64,000 nt of DNA from Clostridia bacterium (GTDB lineage: Bacteria > Bacillota > Clostridia > Oscillospirales > Acutalibacteraceae): assembly GCA_017465505.1 (NCBI GenBank), contig JAFTWB010000024.1:1-64000 (forward strand). The letters are read 5' to 3'. A program made the translations under genes and the position numbers. Under the pieces are notes generated by a model. It worked only from the letters and a program-made list of their open reading frames with translations, made no database searches and was not told the DNA's origin. Within the stretch, counting starts at the first letter, position 1; each line of letters opens with the position of its first letter. This document shows positions 24,863 to 32,629 of the stretch, in pieces.

Positions 24863-25580
24863 ACCAGTGCTCGCCGAGGATAAAGTTTACGCCTTCCTCT
24901 TTAAGCTTTGTGAGGCGGAGGTTATAGGCGTCAAGAGCTTCTTTTTCAAAAGCTACATCACCATTAAAGCCTGCCAAAGAGAGAATACGCTTTGTAAGCT
25001 TGGGATTAAGAGGCAAAATGGGGCCTAAAACATAGGTTGCAAAGAAATTCTTATAATGAATACCTTCGCTCTTGTCCTCGGGATTGTTGCCGATACCACC
25101 CTTTACAGTCATAAAGGGAGTTTCGCATTTACTGTAAATATAAGCAAACTGAGAGCGACATCCTACAACCTCGATATCCTCAAAATCGCCTAAGAACATT
25201 GAGTTGTGGCGAAAATACTCAGCACTTCTCTTTGAATAGAAAGGAAAGACACCCAGAGCGTCCCACTTCTTTTCATCCTCTGCGATATATTCGCCGAAAA
25301 GCTCCATAGAATTGCCTGTGCAGAGAAAAACCACCCCTGCCTCGATTATCTCTTTGATTCGCTGAAGATAGGGTCTGAGGGCATTTATGGCAAAAAGCTG
25401 GCTTTTCTCGGTCATTGAGCCGATGTAAATCATATCAACATCGTTGTCAATAAAATAGGGCTTTTTCTGCAAAGGAGTTTCAATAAATTCAGCGTCCTTG
25501 CAGGTTTTCTTAAGGTAAAGAATATTGCCTGCGTCACCGTAAACAGTGGAAAGCTCGGGGTAAAGAAGTTCTATTTTCAT
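24861..25580 (-). CDS. gatD: GatD-like glutamine amidotransferase, partner of MurT
   Basis: GatD supplies ammonia from glutamine so that MurT can amidate D-Glu of lipid II. The 239-residue class I amidotransferase-like protein starts MKIELLYPELSTVYGDAGNILYL split across residues 1-23, as GatD does. The nucleophile candidate is Cys in FLCTGNSMELFG near residue 87. The usual histidine motif TYLHGP reads TYVLGP near 187, so the catalytic His seems replaced by Leu; a nearby His (GIHYKNFF) is a possible substitute. It overlaps the end of murT by 4 bases. Confidence 0.82.
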   Translation of the reverse strand: MKIELLYPELSTVYGDAGNILYLKKTCKDAEFIETPLQKKPYFIDNDVDMIYIGSMTEKSQLFAINALRPYLQRIKEIIEAGVVFLCTGNSMELFGEYIAEDEKKWDALGVFPFYSKRSAEYFRHNSMFLGDFEDIEVVGCRSQFAYIYSKCETPFMTVKGGIGNNPEDKSEGIHYKNFFATYVLGPILPLNPKLTKRILSLAGFNGDVAFEKEALDAYNLRLTKLKEEGVNFILGEHW

Positions 25581-26953
25581 TTTTCCTCTCCCCTTTCTTT
25601 TCTGATTCGCTCTGTAATCTCTGCGGTTACCTTACGGGCCTCTGCGGAAGTATAGATATCGTAAACTATGTAAACAGTTTCTACATCTCTGATATCTGCA
25701 TAATTTAAAACATCAAGATGTTTAGGAATACAGATTATCTTCTCCTCGGGTACGCCTGCAAGAAGCATTCTCAGCTTATGGTCAAGGTATCTGTCGCCGC
25801 CGAGAACGATTTTTGTAACGCTCTCGTCATTTAAAAACTCGTAGTCTGTATCATAAAACCAGGCGACGGTTTCGCTCTTCCTGGGATTTTCGAAAATCTC
25901 ATCAAGCACCATAAGAAGAAGCTTTTTGGACTTGTCCTTTTTGATATTTTCAAAAACAGTGGACACTGCGGTGGGGTTGTGAGTTTTTGCCAGCTTGCGG
26001 TGAAGATTCACGCCACAGATGACCTCGCTGCCTTCACGGGACGCAGGGGGCTTAATGCTCTCAAGAGCCTCTGCAATAGCCTCGGGCTTTTCGCCGATAT
26101 CTCTTAAAATAGAAACAATAGCGGCAGTGTTATAGATATTGTGGATTGCAGAGTTAGGCACAGGGTATGTAAAAGCACCTGTTTTTTCTGCCACTGTAAG
26201 GGTTTCGTCGGTATGAGATTTAACGATATAATCTCTCTTGGGAGTGCCAAAGCCGCAGTTTGAGCACTTATACTCGCCGATATTGCGGTAATTTCTGTAA
26301 GAATACCGGGGCTTGCCGCCGCACTTGAGGCAAACAGGGTAATCGTCCACCATTGTATCAAGAGGATTTGTACCCAGATAATCGGCACCAAAAACCACAC
26401 GGCGGTTTGCTTCACCAACAAGAGAGCTTACAGGGTCGTCACCGCACATTACGACAACGCTCTCAGGAGAGCCTTCTGCTGCACGGCGTAAACGCTCTGC
26501 AATATACTCGGGGTTGCCGTTTCTCAGCATAGAGTCACGGGAAACGTTATTTACAATAAGGTAAGTCGGCTTAAGACGAGGCACATTTGTGGGTGAGATA
26601 AGCTCATCAGCCTCAATAATTGCAACGTCCTTTATAGGCTTGTTGAAAATGCTTACAGCGTCCAGAAGACATCTTGCCTGACCTGCGTTGTGATTAGCAC
26701 CCCAGTCGTTGTAGGCTACTTTGTAGCCCAGCTTCTTGAGGGTTTCGGCAAGCATATTTGAAATGGTGGTTTTGCCGTTTGTACCAGTTACAACAATGGT
26801 AAGCTTGGGCTTGGCAACACGGGCCAGAAAGTCCTCGCAAATACGCACACTTACCATTCCGGGACGGTCATCTTTTTCAGCGTGGAAAAGCTTCCAGAGG
26901 AAAAGAAAGGTTTTGCCACCCCATAATCCAATCCAAAATCTGAGTTTATTCAT
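25577..26953 (-). CDS. murT: Lipid II isoglutaminyl synthase subunit MurT
   Basis: A 458-residue Mur-ligase relative: ATP loop VVTGTNGKTT near 55-64, Mur middle domain, an inserted four-cysteine zinc ribbon (CLKCGG ... YKCSNCG, about 203-228) diagnostic of MurT, and a DUF1727 C-terminal domain. Together with GatD it turns the D-glutamate of the stem peptide into isoglutamine. The N-terminus has a hydrophobic stretch. It is followed in overlap by gatD and preceded by a flippase gene. Confidence 0.94.
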   Translation of the reverse strand: MNKLRFWIGLWGGKTFLFLWKLFHAEKDDRPGMVSVRICEDFLARVAKPKLTIVVTGTNGKTTISNMLAETLKKLGYKVAYNDWGANHNAGQARCLLDAVSIFNKPIKDVAIIEADELISPTNVPRLKPTYLIVNNVSRDSMLRNGNPEYIAERLRRAAEGSPESVVVMCGDDPVSSLVGEANRRVVFGADYLGTNPLDTMVDDYPVCLKCGGKPRYSYRNYRNIGEYKCSNCGFGTPKRDYIVKSHTDETLTVAEKTGAFTYPVPNSAIHNIYNTAAIVSILRDIGEKPEAIAEALESIKPPASREGSEVICGVNLHRKLAKTHNPTAVSTVFENIKKDKSKKLLLMVLDEIFENPRKSETVAWFYDTDYEFLNDESVTKIVLGGDRYLDHKLRMLLAGVPEEKIICIPKHLDVLNYADIRDVETVYIVYDIYTSAEARKVTAEITERIRKERGEEK

Positions 26954-26964
26954 TTATTCCCACC

Positions 26965-28605
26965 TTACTTTCTAACTAAGTGAAGTTTTCTGAGAATACC
27001 CTTGATAGTATTTTTGTCCATAACATCGGTAATTGCACCGAAAAGATATGCAAGCACACCATAAACCGCCGCACCTACAATACCAAAAACTGCGAGATAA
27101 GGAATGAGCCATCCTCTTGTAAAATCAGGCTCAGGCCATACGATACGAAGGATAAAAAGAACTACTACCATTGCTAAAATGGGTACAGTGATTTTTCCGA
27201 GAATTTTAAATGCCGGAGTAAAGCCCAGCTTGTGTTTTTTATAAAAAGCAACGAGAAGAAGCGTGAGCGTTACTGCTTCACCAAGGATACTTGCGGCAGT
27301 TGCACCAAGATATGCAGGAATACCTATGTTATTAAAAAGATAAATGAAGGGTAAGTCCATACAGGCGTTTACTACAATACCCACAAGGGTAAAAATAACA
27401 ACGTGCTTGCCCATATCAATGCTCTGCATTGACATACTTACAACAGCAACAATGGAAGAGATAACATTGAGGAAAATCGCCCAGGCAAGAATACTTGAAC
27501 CAAAATCATGATAGCCGTAGAAGATTCTGTAAACAGGCTCAGAAAACATAGAAACGCCCACCGCCATAGGCACAGCTACAACCAGAATTATACCGATACC
27601 CTGATTGAGCTTGAATTTAACCTCGTCCATTTTGCCCTTAGCAAAGCTCTCTGCCATATGAGGAGCAATACTGTTGGTAAGTCCCATAGAAAGAGCTGAA
27701 ACTATCATACAGATTTTAGGAACCCAGGTTGAAGCAATACTTGTAATCTGCTGAGTGTAAGGATCACTGTATCCAACCTCTTTCAGACCAACAAGCAACA
27801 GCTTCATATCCACAATATTGTAAAGGCTGACGGAAACAGACACAAGAACAATGGAAAGGCAGTAAGTGAAAATCTTTTTGAGAATTTTCTTTGTACTCTC
27901 AGCCTCTTCTTCAACCTCGCAACGGAAAAGCTCTTTGCTTTTACGGGATTTTATAATAAGATAAATGAGAGCTGCACCTGCACCCACACAAGCACCAAAA
28001 AGTGCTACGCAAACACCAACGATAACGCTGAGCTTAAAGGCATAAATAACAAGTGAAGCACCTGCCAAAACAAAAACGATACGAACAATCTGCTCGATAA
28101 CCTGGCTGGTAGATGAGGCTGAAAGGCATTTGTGCCCCTGCAAATAGCCTCGCTTCATACTGAGAAAAGGCACAACAAGCAAACAGAAAGAAACGGCTCT
28201 GATGGCAACAGCAACTTCGTTTATAGTAACGCCATTTGTCATATCATTGATAAAAAATTCTGCCAGCTGGGTGGCAAAAATCTGCAAAATCAAAAAGGCG
28301 AGGACAGACACCGCCACAACAATTTTTAGCCCCAGGCCATAGGCTTTTTCTTTGGTTTTATACATTCCTTTTGAGGCGTATTCGCTGATAACAATGCTTA
28401 TGGCAATAGGAATACCCGAGGTAGAAATATCCAGAAAAAGTGCGTAGATACTGAAAGCAAAAGAGTAAACAACGCTTCCTCTATTGCCTATTATCCCGTA
28501 AAAAGGGATGTTATACAGAGCACCCAAAATCTTGGTGATTACTATAGCACCATAGGTTATAACAGCACCCTCTGCGAAACTGTTTTTCTTAAGTTTTCCT
28601 CCCAA
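26965..28605 (-). CDS. Polysaccharide/lipid II flippase of the MATE-MOP fold (SpoVB/MurJ-like)
   Basis: A 546-residue protein with about 14 transmembrane segments, starting KKNSFAEGAVITYGAIVITKILGALYNIPFYGIIG split over residues 6-40, as in SpoVB/YtgP-type members of the polysaccharide transporter family. Its place beside murT-gatD suggests it moves a peptidoglycan precursor across the membrane. Whether it is the vegetative lipid II flippase or a sporulation paralogue cannot be told from sequence alone. Confidence 0.85.
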   Translation of the reverse strand: MGGKLKKNSFAEGAVITYGAIVITKILGALYNIPFYGIIGNRGSVVYSFAFSIYALFLDISTSGIPIAISIVISEYASKGMYKTKEKAYGLGLKIVVAVSVLAFLILQIFATQLAEFFINDMTNGVTINEVAVAIRAVSFCLLVVPFLSMKRGYLQGHKCLSASSTSQVIEQIVRIVFVLAGASLVIYAFKLSVIVGVCVALFGACVGAGAALIYLIIKSRKSKELFRCEVEEEAESTKKILKKIFTYCLSIVLVSVSVSLYNIVDMKLLLVGLKEVGYSDPYTQQITSIASTWVPKICMIVSALSMGLTNSIAPHMAESFAKGKMDEVKFKLNQGIGIILVVAVPMAVGVSMFSEPVYRIFYGYHDFGSSILAWAIFLNVISSIVAVVSMSMQSIDMGKHVVIFTLVGIVVNACMDLPFIYLFNNIGIPAYLGATAASILGEAVTLTLLLVAFYKKHKLGFTPAFKILGKITVPILAMVVVLFILRIVWPEPDFTRGWLIPYLAVFGIVGAAVYGVLAYLFGAITDVMDKNTIKGILRKLHLVRK

Positions 28606-28710
28606 ATCTACATCTCCTGTCTGTGTAAATTATGAGTTATTTTCATATAATCATACAGAAAATATTTTATCACATTATGTCGATTTTTTCAATAGATAAT
28701 AAACCCCTAA

Positions 28711-29175
28711 TTATGTAAAAAAGCACGACACAAAAGTGTCGTACTTTTTAGGCTTTATCTGAACTTTGCCGATTATCTTTTTGTCGCATTTCTTCTTTCG
28801 AGCCTTTTTGCACATATAGTCTGGACTTAACGGGCCAGAATCCTGTGCTTGCCACTGTGCCACCTCCTGTATAATTTCTTTCTTATTCTGCTTTTGAGTA
28901 TCAATGACTTCAGCATAAATATCATCAAAGAGTTTGAGTGCTTTCGCTTCTGTTTCGGGAGACATTTCACAATTAAGCAGTTCACTCAACTTTTCGTTGA
29001 AAATATAAAAGGCATCAGGTGCTACTGCTTTCACAGCATAACCTAATGCCCGTTTACGGAGATATTCAGCAACAGATAAACCGCAACTGTTTGCAAGTTC
29101 TGTTATCCTCTTTTTTTCGTTTTGAGATACTCGCAGATATATTCTGTGTGATTTTTCGTTTGTGTTTTTATTCAT
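28711..29175 (-). CDS. MobC-like mobilization protein (ribbon-helix-helix)
   Basis: The 154-residue protein begins with a ribbon-helix-helix-type DNA-binding segment (SHRIYLRVSQNEKKRI; NSCGLSVAEYLRKRALG) typical of MobC/relaxosome accessory proteins that bind oriT. The ATG at 29175 follows AGAAGG. The last eleven codons are read from a terminator-like hairpin (28717-28749), so the natural C-terminus may have been lost or fused at the element edge. No relaxase gene is next to it. Confidence 0.7.
   Translation of the reverse strand: MNKNTNEKSHRIYLRVSQNEKKRITELANSCGLSVAEYLRKRALGYAVKAVAPDAFYIFNEKLSELLNCEMSPETEAKALKLFDDIYAEVIDTQKQNKKEIIQEVAQWQAQDSGPLSPDYMCKKARKKKCDKKIIGKVQIKPKKYDTFVSCFFT
28717..28749 (-). 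terminator. Terminator overlapping the MobC-like 3' end
   Basis: Arms AAAAAGCACGACAC and GTGTCGTACTTTTT around AAAA. It lies inside the coding frame, not after it. Confidence 0.75.
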
Positions 29176-29210
29176 ATACATACCTTCTTTCATTAAGTTT
29201 GGGCACAAAA

Positions 29211-29237
29211 AAGCCGATGAGATAATCCCATCGGCTT
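29211..29237 (-). terminator. Terminator of the XRE/HipA-like operon
   Basis: Arms AAGCCGATG/CATCGGCTT followed on the minus strand by TTTTTTGTG. Confidence 0.8.
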
Positions 29238-29264
29238 AGTGTGGATATTTTTTTGTAACTTACT

Positions 29265-30170
29265 TTAACGTTCACGTTTTTTGGAACGCTCACGCTTTTT
29301 AAGTTTTTGATAAGAAAAATCTAAAATTCGTTCCTTTCTTTCTCGAAGCATAGTTTTATAAAACTCTTTCTGTAAATCCGAAATAAAAGGAGTTTCATCA
29401 ACGATTTTATAAATTTTATCCATATCAATTTTCGGTAGTATTCGCTTTAGAGCCTTATTGCAATCCTTGTTCTCAAGAGATGAGATAAACTTAAAGTATT
29501 GGATTTTCTGACCGTTTATCTTGATACCTGAAAGTGGTCTTTCAAAAATACGTATCTCACGTTCAGCCGGATCTTCCAACGTCCTTTTCATAATTTCTTC
29601 ATCTGCCTGTGGGAACAAGCAACTGCCACAATCATAAACAGGTGCAAGAGAGATTTCATCGGTAATAGCATTGTAAAGGAATCCCCAGTTACCATTATGT
29701 CTATCCCAGTTTCCGATTAAGGAATCTACGATAAACATATCCCAAAACCATTCAGTTAGTTTTTGAGAATCAATCGCAGTTTGTTCCTCTAATGTTTTTA
29801 CAATGTCGCTAAGTTCTGTGCCATAGCCATTGTGAGCAGAGTCAATAATTGTGTTTTTCAAAGAAGCGAAATCCTGAAGCACAAATCCGCCTGCGGTAAA
29901 GTCTTTGCAGGCTACAACAATCTTTTTCTTTCCGTTTTTGGTGTAGGTTCCGAGCAAAGTCTTTTGAACCGGAATACCAATACTCTCAAAAATATGGCAA
30001 CCTAAATATTCAGATATGCAACCATTCGCATAACTTATTTCTTTATTGATAGTTGGAACAGCAGGAAATTTAAGCATATATAGCTCATCGTTATATAGAA
30101 TGGAAATCTTACTACCATTAGCTCCTGCATAAGTTTTATTACGAACGGGATAATCACTAAAATCTATCAT
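29265..30170 (-). CDS. HipA-like (CtkA-type) serine/threonine kinase, possible toxin
   Basis: The 301-residue protein has the HipA kinase core: a Gly-rich start GANGSKISILY (16-27), the ATP-binding lysine in MLKFP near 34, the catalytic segment DSLIGNWDRHNGNWGF near 149-164 and the metal Asp in APVYDCGS near 177. It lacks the HipA N-terminal domain, as CtkA-type proteins do. The C-terminus is very basic (KKRERSKKRER). It lies 3 bases after an XRE regulator gene, so the pair is probably a toxin-antitoxin or kinase-regulator module that stabilises the element. The substrate is unknown. Confidence 0.82.
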   Translation of the reverse strand: MIDFSDYPVRNKTYAGANGSKISILYNDELYMLKFPAVPTINKEISYANGCISEYLGCHIFESIGIPVQKTLLGTYTKNGKKKIVVACKDFTAGGFVLQDFASLKNTIIDSAHNGYGTELSDIVKTLEEQTAIDSQKLTEWFWDMFIVDSLIGNWDRHNGNWGFLYNAITDEISLAPVYDCGSCLFPQADEEIMKRTLEDPAEREIRIFERPLSGIKINGQKIQYFKFISSLENKDCNKALKRILPKIDMDKIYKIVDETPFISDLQKEFYKTMLRERKERILDFSYQKLKKRERSKKRER

Positions 30171-30173
30171 AGG

Positions 30174-30635
30174 TTAGTCACCTCGTTTCATTCTTAAATA
30201 TGTTTCACGCAAATACCAAGCCTGTTCGCTTGATATTTCCTGTTCTACTTCCGCAGAGTTAATATCTGCGTTTAGTTCACTCCAATAAATATCCCAGTGA
30301 TAATCTTTTTCACCGCTATCTACAATTTTCCAAGAAGCAATCATATTTTCCAAAGAAGTTTGCAGATATGGAGGAAGACCTCGTTCAAGATATTTTTTGC
30401 TTTTGGGCAGTCCTGTTTCTTTGTCGTACCTTGTATCTATTGTATCCAAAGACATAATATCTTCCATTGTGCAACCAAGTGCTTTTGCAAGTTGCTGTAC
30501 TGTATAGGCAGAGCACTTTTGCAGAGAACTTTTACCCGAGCAAATATCTATAACGGTTGTTTTAGGAATACCACTGATTTGCGACAGATGATATTTTGTA
30601 ATATTTTTGCTGTCAATATATTCTTGTAGGTTCAT
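30174..30635 (-). CDS. XRE-family HTH regulator, probable antitoxin
   Basis: The 153-residue protein has a helix-turn-helix at about 8-62 (ITKYHLSQISGIPKTTVIDICSG; VQQLAKALGCTMEDIM) and a C-terminal region of about 90 residues with no recognised fold. It precedes the HipA-like gene and likely binds the TCGGTATACCGA palindrome inside the promoter upstream (autorepression). The ATG at 30635 follows AAAGGGTG; the GTG at 30644 would include the RBS. Confidence 0.82.
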   Translation of the reverse strand: MNLQEYIDSKNITKYHLSQISGIPKTTVIDICSGKSSLQKCSAYTVQQLAKALGCTMEDIMSLDTIDTRYDKETGLPKSKKYLERGLPPYLQTSLENMIASWKIVDSGEKDYHWDIYWSELNADINSAEVEQEISSEQAWYLRETYLRMKRGD

Positions 30636-30659
30636 TTGCAACACCCTTTCTATAATTAT

Positions 30660-30688
30660 ATTATATCGGTATACCGACCGTGTGTCAA
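30660..30688 (-). promoter_or_regulatory. Consensus promoter with operator for the XRE/HipA-like operon
   Basis: On the minus strand TTGACA (30683-30688), 17 bases, TATAAT (30660-30665), a perfect sigma-A promoter. A 12-bp perfect palindrome TCGGTATACCGA (30666-30677) fills the spacer next to the -10, the ideal spot for an autorepressor. Confidence 0.85.
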
Positions 30689-30719
30689 TAAGATTTTGGT
30701 CTAAACAGATTGTTTAATA

Positions 30720-31060
30720 TTCGCTTTCTTGCAATGGGGGCTTGGGGGTGTCCCTCAAAAGTGAACAGTAGGCGGATTAGCTTACTGTTTATTTGGAACT
30801 TGCCGTACAAGTTCCCTGCTTGTTACGGTGTAAGACACACGTATAAGGTGTATATTTAGCTTCCTATGTGGCTTTCACCGTGGAATAACTAACTATGAAC
30901 TTTCTTATATTACAAAAGTTACACTTACTATAAATACAGGTATTACTTTATCAAGAAGTGGTGTCAATTTTTCAAAATAGCGGAACCTATGATTGTAATA
31001 GGGACAGTTGTTTCCAAAGTTGACATCACAGCACCATCAAAACTTGTGATAAGTGTAACC
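30720..31060. other. Non-coding stretch, candidate oriT region
   Basis: No ORF is supported here. It contains CTTGGGGGTGTCCCTC (30741-30756), which resembles conserved bases near oriT of some Firmicutes mobilizable elements, hairpins AACAGTA/TACTGTT (30764-30770/30783-30789) and GAACTT/AAGTTC near 30796-30814, and a distant inverted pair GTTACACTTA (30918-30927) / TAAGTGTAAC (31050-31059). The oriT reading is inference from similarity I recall, not a verified match. Confidence 0.3.
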
Positions 31061-31061
31061 G

Positions 31062-31388
31062 TTAGAAACCATCAAGAAAATCAAGCACAGTTTCTTCATT
31101 TTCAGTGTTATCCTCTTTTTCGGCAGGTGCCTGTATAGACTGAGTCTTAACAAGCTGTAACAAACTACTAAAAGGATTCACTTTTACAGTTTCTTCTCTT
31201 ATAGTTGCAATCACTCGTTCAAGAAACAAATCTTCATTTGCACTTTTTACTTTCAACTCTATATAATCACAGATAGTAGAAATGACCGCCTTACTGTATG
31301 ACTTGTCTGCATTTTGAAGATAGTCATACGCCTTGCGGTCATTTTCTTTATCTAAATTAAAACGGATTTTTATATTCTTAACACTCAT
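31062..31388 (-). CDS. ParR-like partition adaptor
   Basis: The 108-residue protein starts with a beta-strand/helix pattern of ribbon-helix-helix type (KNIKIRFNLDKENDRKAYDYL) and ends in an acidic, disordered tail (EKEDNTENEETVLDFLDGF), the layout of ParR proteins whose tail contacts the actin-like motor. It overlaps the parM-like stop by 4 bases. ParR binds the centromere site and couples it to ParM filaments for plasmid segregation. Confidence 0.7.
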   Translation of the reverse strand: MSVKNIKIRFNLDKENDRKAYDYLQNADKSYSKAVISTICDYIELKVKSANEDLFLERVIATIREETVKVNPFSSLLQLVKTQSIQAPAEKEDNTENEETVLDFLDGF

Positions 31389-32311
31389 ACTGAACCACCA
31401 TTTCTGTTAAGTGTAACAAGTGCCATATACTCGTATCCTTTTGCCGTAGCACAAATATCATCATTGATAATTACTCGGCTTTCATCGTAATTTGCGAAGT
31501 TGTGAATAAGACATCCGCCTCCGCCAACAACATAAAGCTTCATTAACTTTGAATCGTATTCGTGTTCACGCAAACGACGAAAAATACCGGTGGTGTATTC
31601 TTTTGCAGTCTTGATAATCGCATCAAGATAATGCTTATCAATATCTGCTGTGCCTTTCTTCAAAATCTCGTTAATTATTGTATCATCAAGATTAGTGTGG
31701 TGTACTTTCATCATCTGTTCACGAATAAGCAAAGCACACTGATGAGTGCCGTACTTTTCTGTAAACATACGCTGTGCATCTGGCTTTTTATTTACAATCC
31801 TGAGAAGATTCATAGTTCCGTTACCAATATCACAGAGCATATTCACACCCTTAAAATCACCAAGTCTTTCAGCAACAGCGGCAAACCCCTGCGGATAGAT
31901 TTCAGCTCCTGCGATTCTGATTTGATATTCTGTATTTCGGAAAGTAAAAGAAACCTCTTTATGTTGAAGCAGATATTTCTTAAACTCTGCTTTTTGTTCA
32001 CCAACCCAAGTCAAAGGAAGACCAGCCGCAATAAAAACAGTTGCTTTTGTGATACGCTCTCGTCTGAGTTCTCTTGCAATAGCGGCAAGAGTAAGTACAT
32101 AGTAATCTTCATCTTTGAACTTGTCCGCAGTAAATTCCTTATGACCTACACCGATTGAGTAATACTTGTTATTCCAAATAAGCAGGTCACTTGCAAATAC
32201 AGGTTCATTATCGCTTTTCATAACTCCTGTAGAAAAACAGCAGTTTGCGGTTTTCATATTTCCGTATCCGTGGTCAATACCGATAACATACATATCATTA
32301 AATCTTTTCAT
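31385..32311 (-). CDS. ParM-like actin homologue (plasmid segregation)
   Basis: The 308-residue protein carries the actin-fold loops VIGIDHGYGNMKTAN (phosphate 1, about 8-22), LCDIGNGTMNLLRI (phosphate 2, about 158-171) and YVVGGGGCLI (adenosine loop, about 262-271). This matches plasmid ParM/Alp-type ATPases that form filaments to push plasmid copies apart. The start follows AAAGGAG. With parR it forms a type II partition locus; its presence means the element exists, or existed, as a low-copy plasmid or circular intermediate. Confidence 0.85.
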   Translation of the reverse strand: MKRFNDMYVIGIDHGYGNMKTANCCFSTGVMKSDNEPVFASDLLIWNNKYYSIGVGHKEFTADKFKDEDYYVLTLAAIARELRRERITKATVFIAAGLPLTWVGEQKAEFKKYLLQHKEVSFTFRNTEYQIRIAGAEIYPQGFAAVAERLGDFKGVNMLCDIGNGTMNLLRIVNKKPDAQRMFTEKYGTHQCALLIREQMMKVHHTNLDDTIINEILKKGTADIDKHYLDAIIKTAKEYTTGIFRRLREHEYDSKLMKLYVVGGGGCLIHNFANYDESRVIINDDICATAKGYEYMALVTLNRNGGSV

Positions 32312-32328
32312 TTTTTCATTTCTCCTTT

Positions 32329-32559
32329 TTACTTTAATTTGTTATGTTTCTTAATTTGTTTGTACAATTCTTTATCTGCAGGAAGTATAGTTCTTTTGAA
32401 ATAGTTGCAATATATTCCCGTACAACTGATAATCTGTACACATTTATGAGTTTCTCCGTCATCTAACAATATGCAGTTGCCATCATCATAACAACAGCAC
32501 AGGGTTTTAACTAATTCGTTCACCCGATTCAAATGTGACGGGTGTATTCTCCATATCAT
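32329..32559 (-). CDS. Cysteine-rich VLP-type protein
   Basis: A 76-residue protein with the pattern RVNELVKTLCCCYDDGNCILLDDGE, HKCVQ and CNYFKRTILPADKELY, which I know as the cysteine-rich VLP domain found almost only in Firmicutes conjugative elements. Clustered Cys residues suggest metal binding. RBS AGGAGG lies 8 bases upstream. It sits 17 bases before the parM-like gene in the same operon. No function is established. Confidence 0.78.
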   Translation of the reverse strand: MIWRIHPSHLNRVNELVKTLCCCYDDGNCILLDDGETHKCVQIISCTGIYCNYFKRTILPADKELYKQIKKHNKLK

Positions 32560-32594
32560 TTATAATTCCTCCTATCTTAGATTTTGGGCATAAA

Positions 32595-32629
32595 ATAACA
32601 CCTACCGATTTTGCATAGGTAGGTGTTAT
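32595..32629 (-). terminator. Terminator after the sigma-like gene
   Basis: Perfect 12-bp arms ATAACACCTACC/GGTAGGTGTTAT with a T-rich stretch on the minus strand. Confidence 0.8.
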
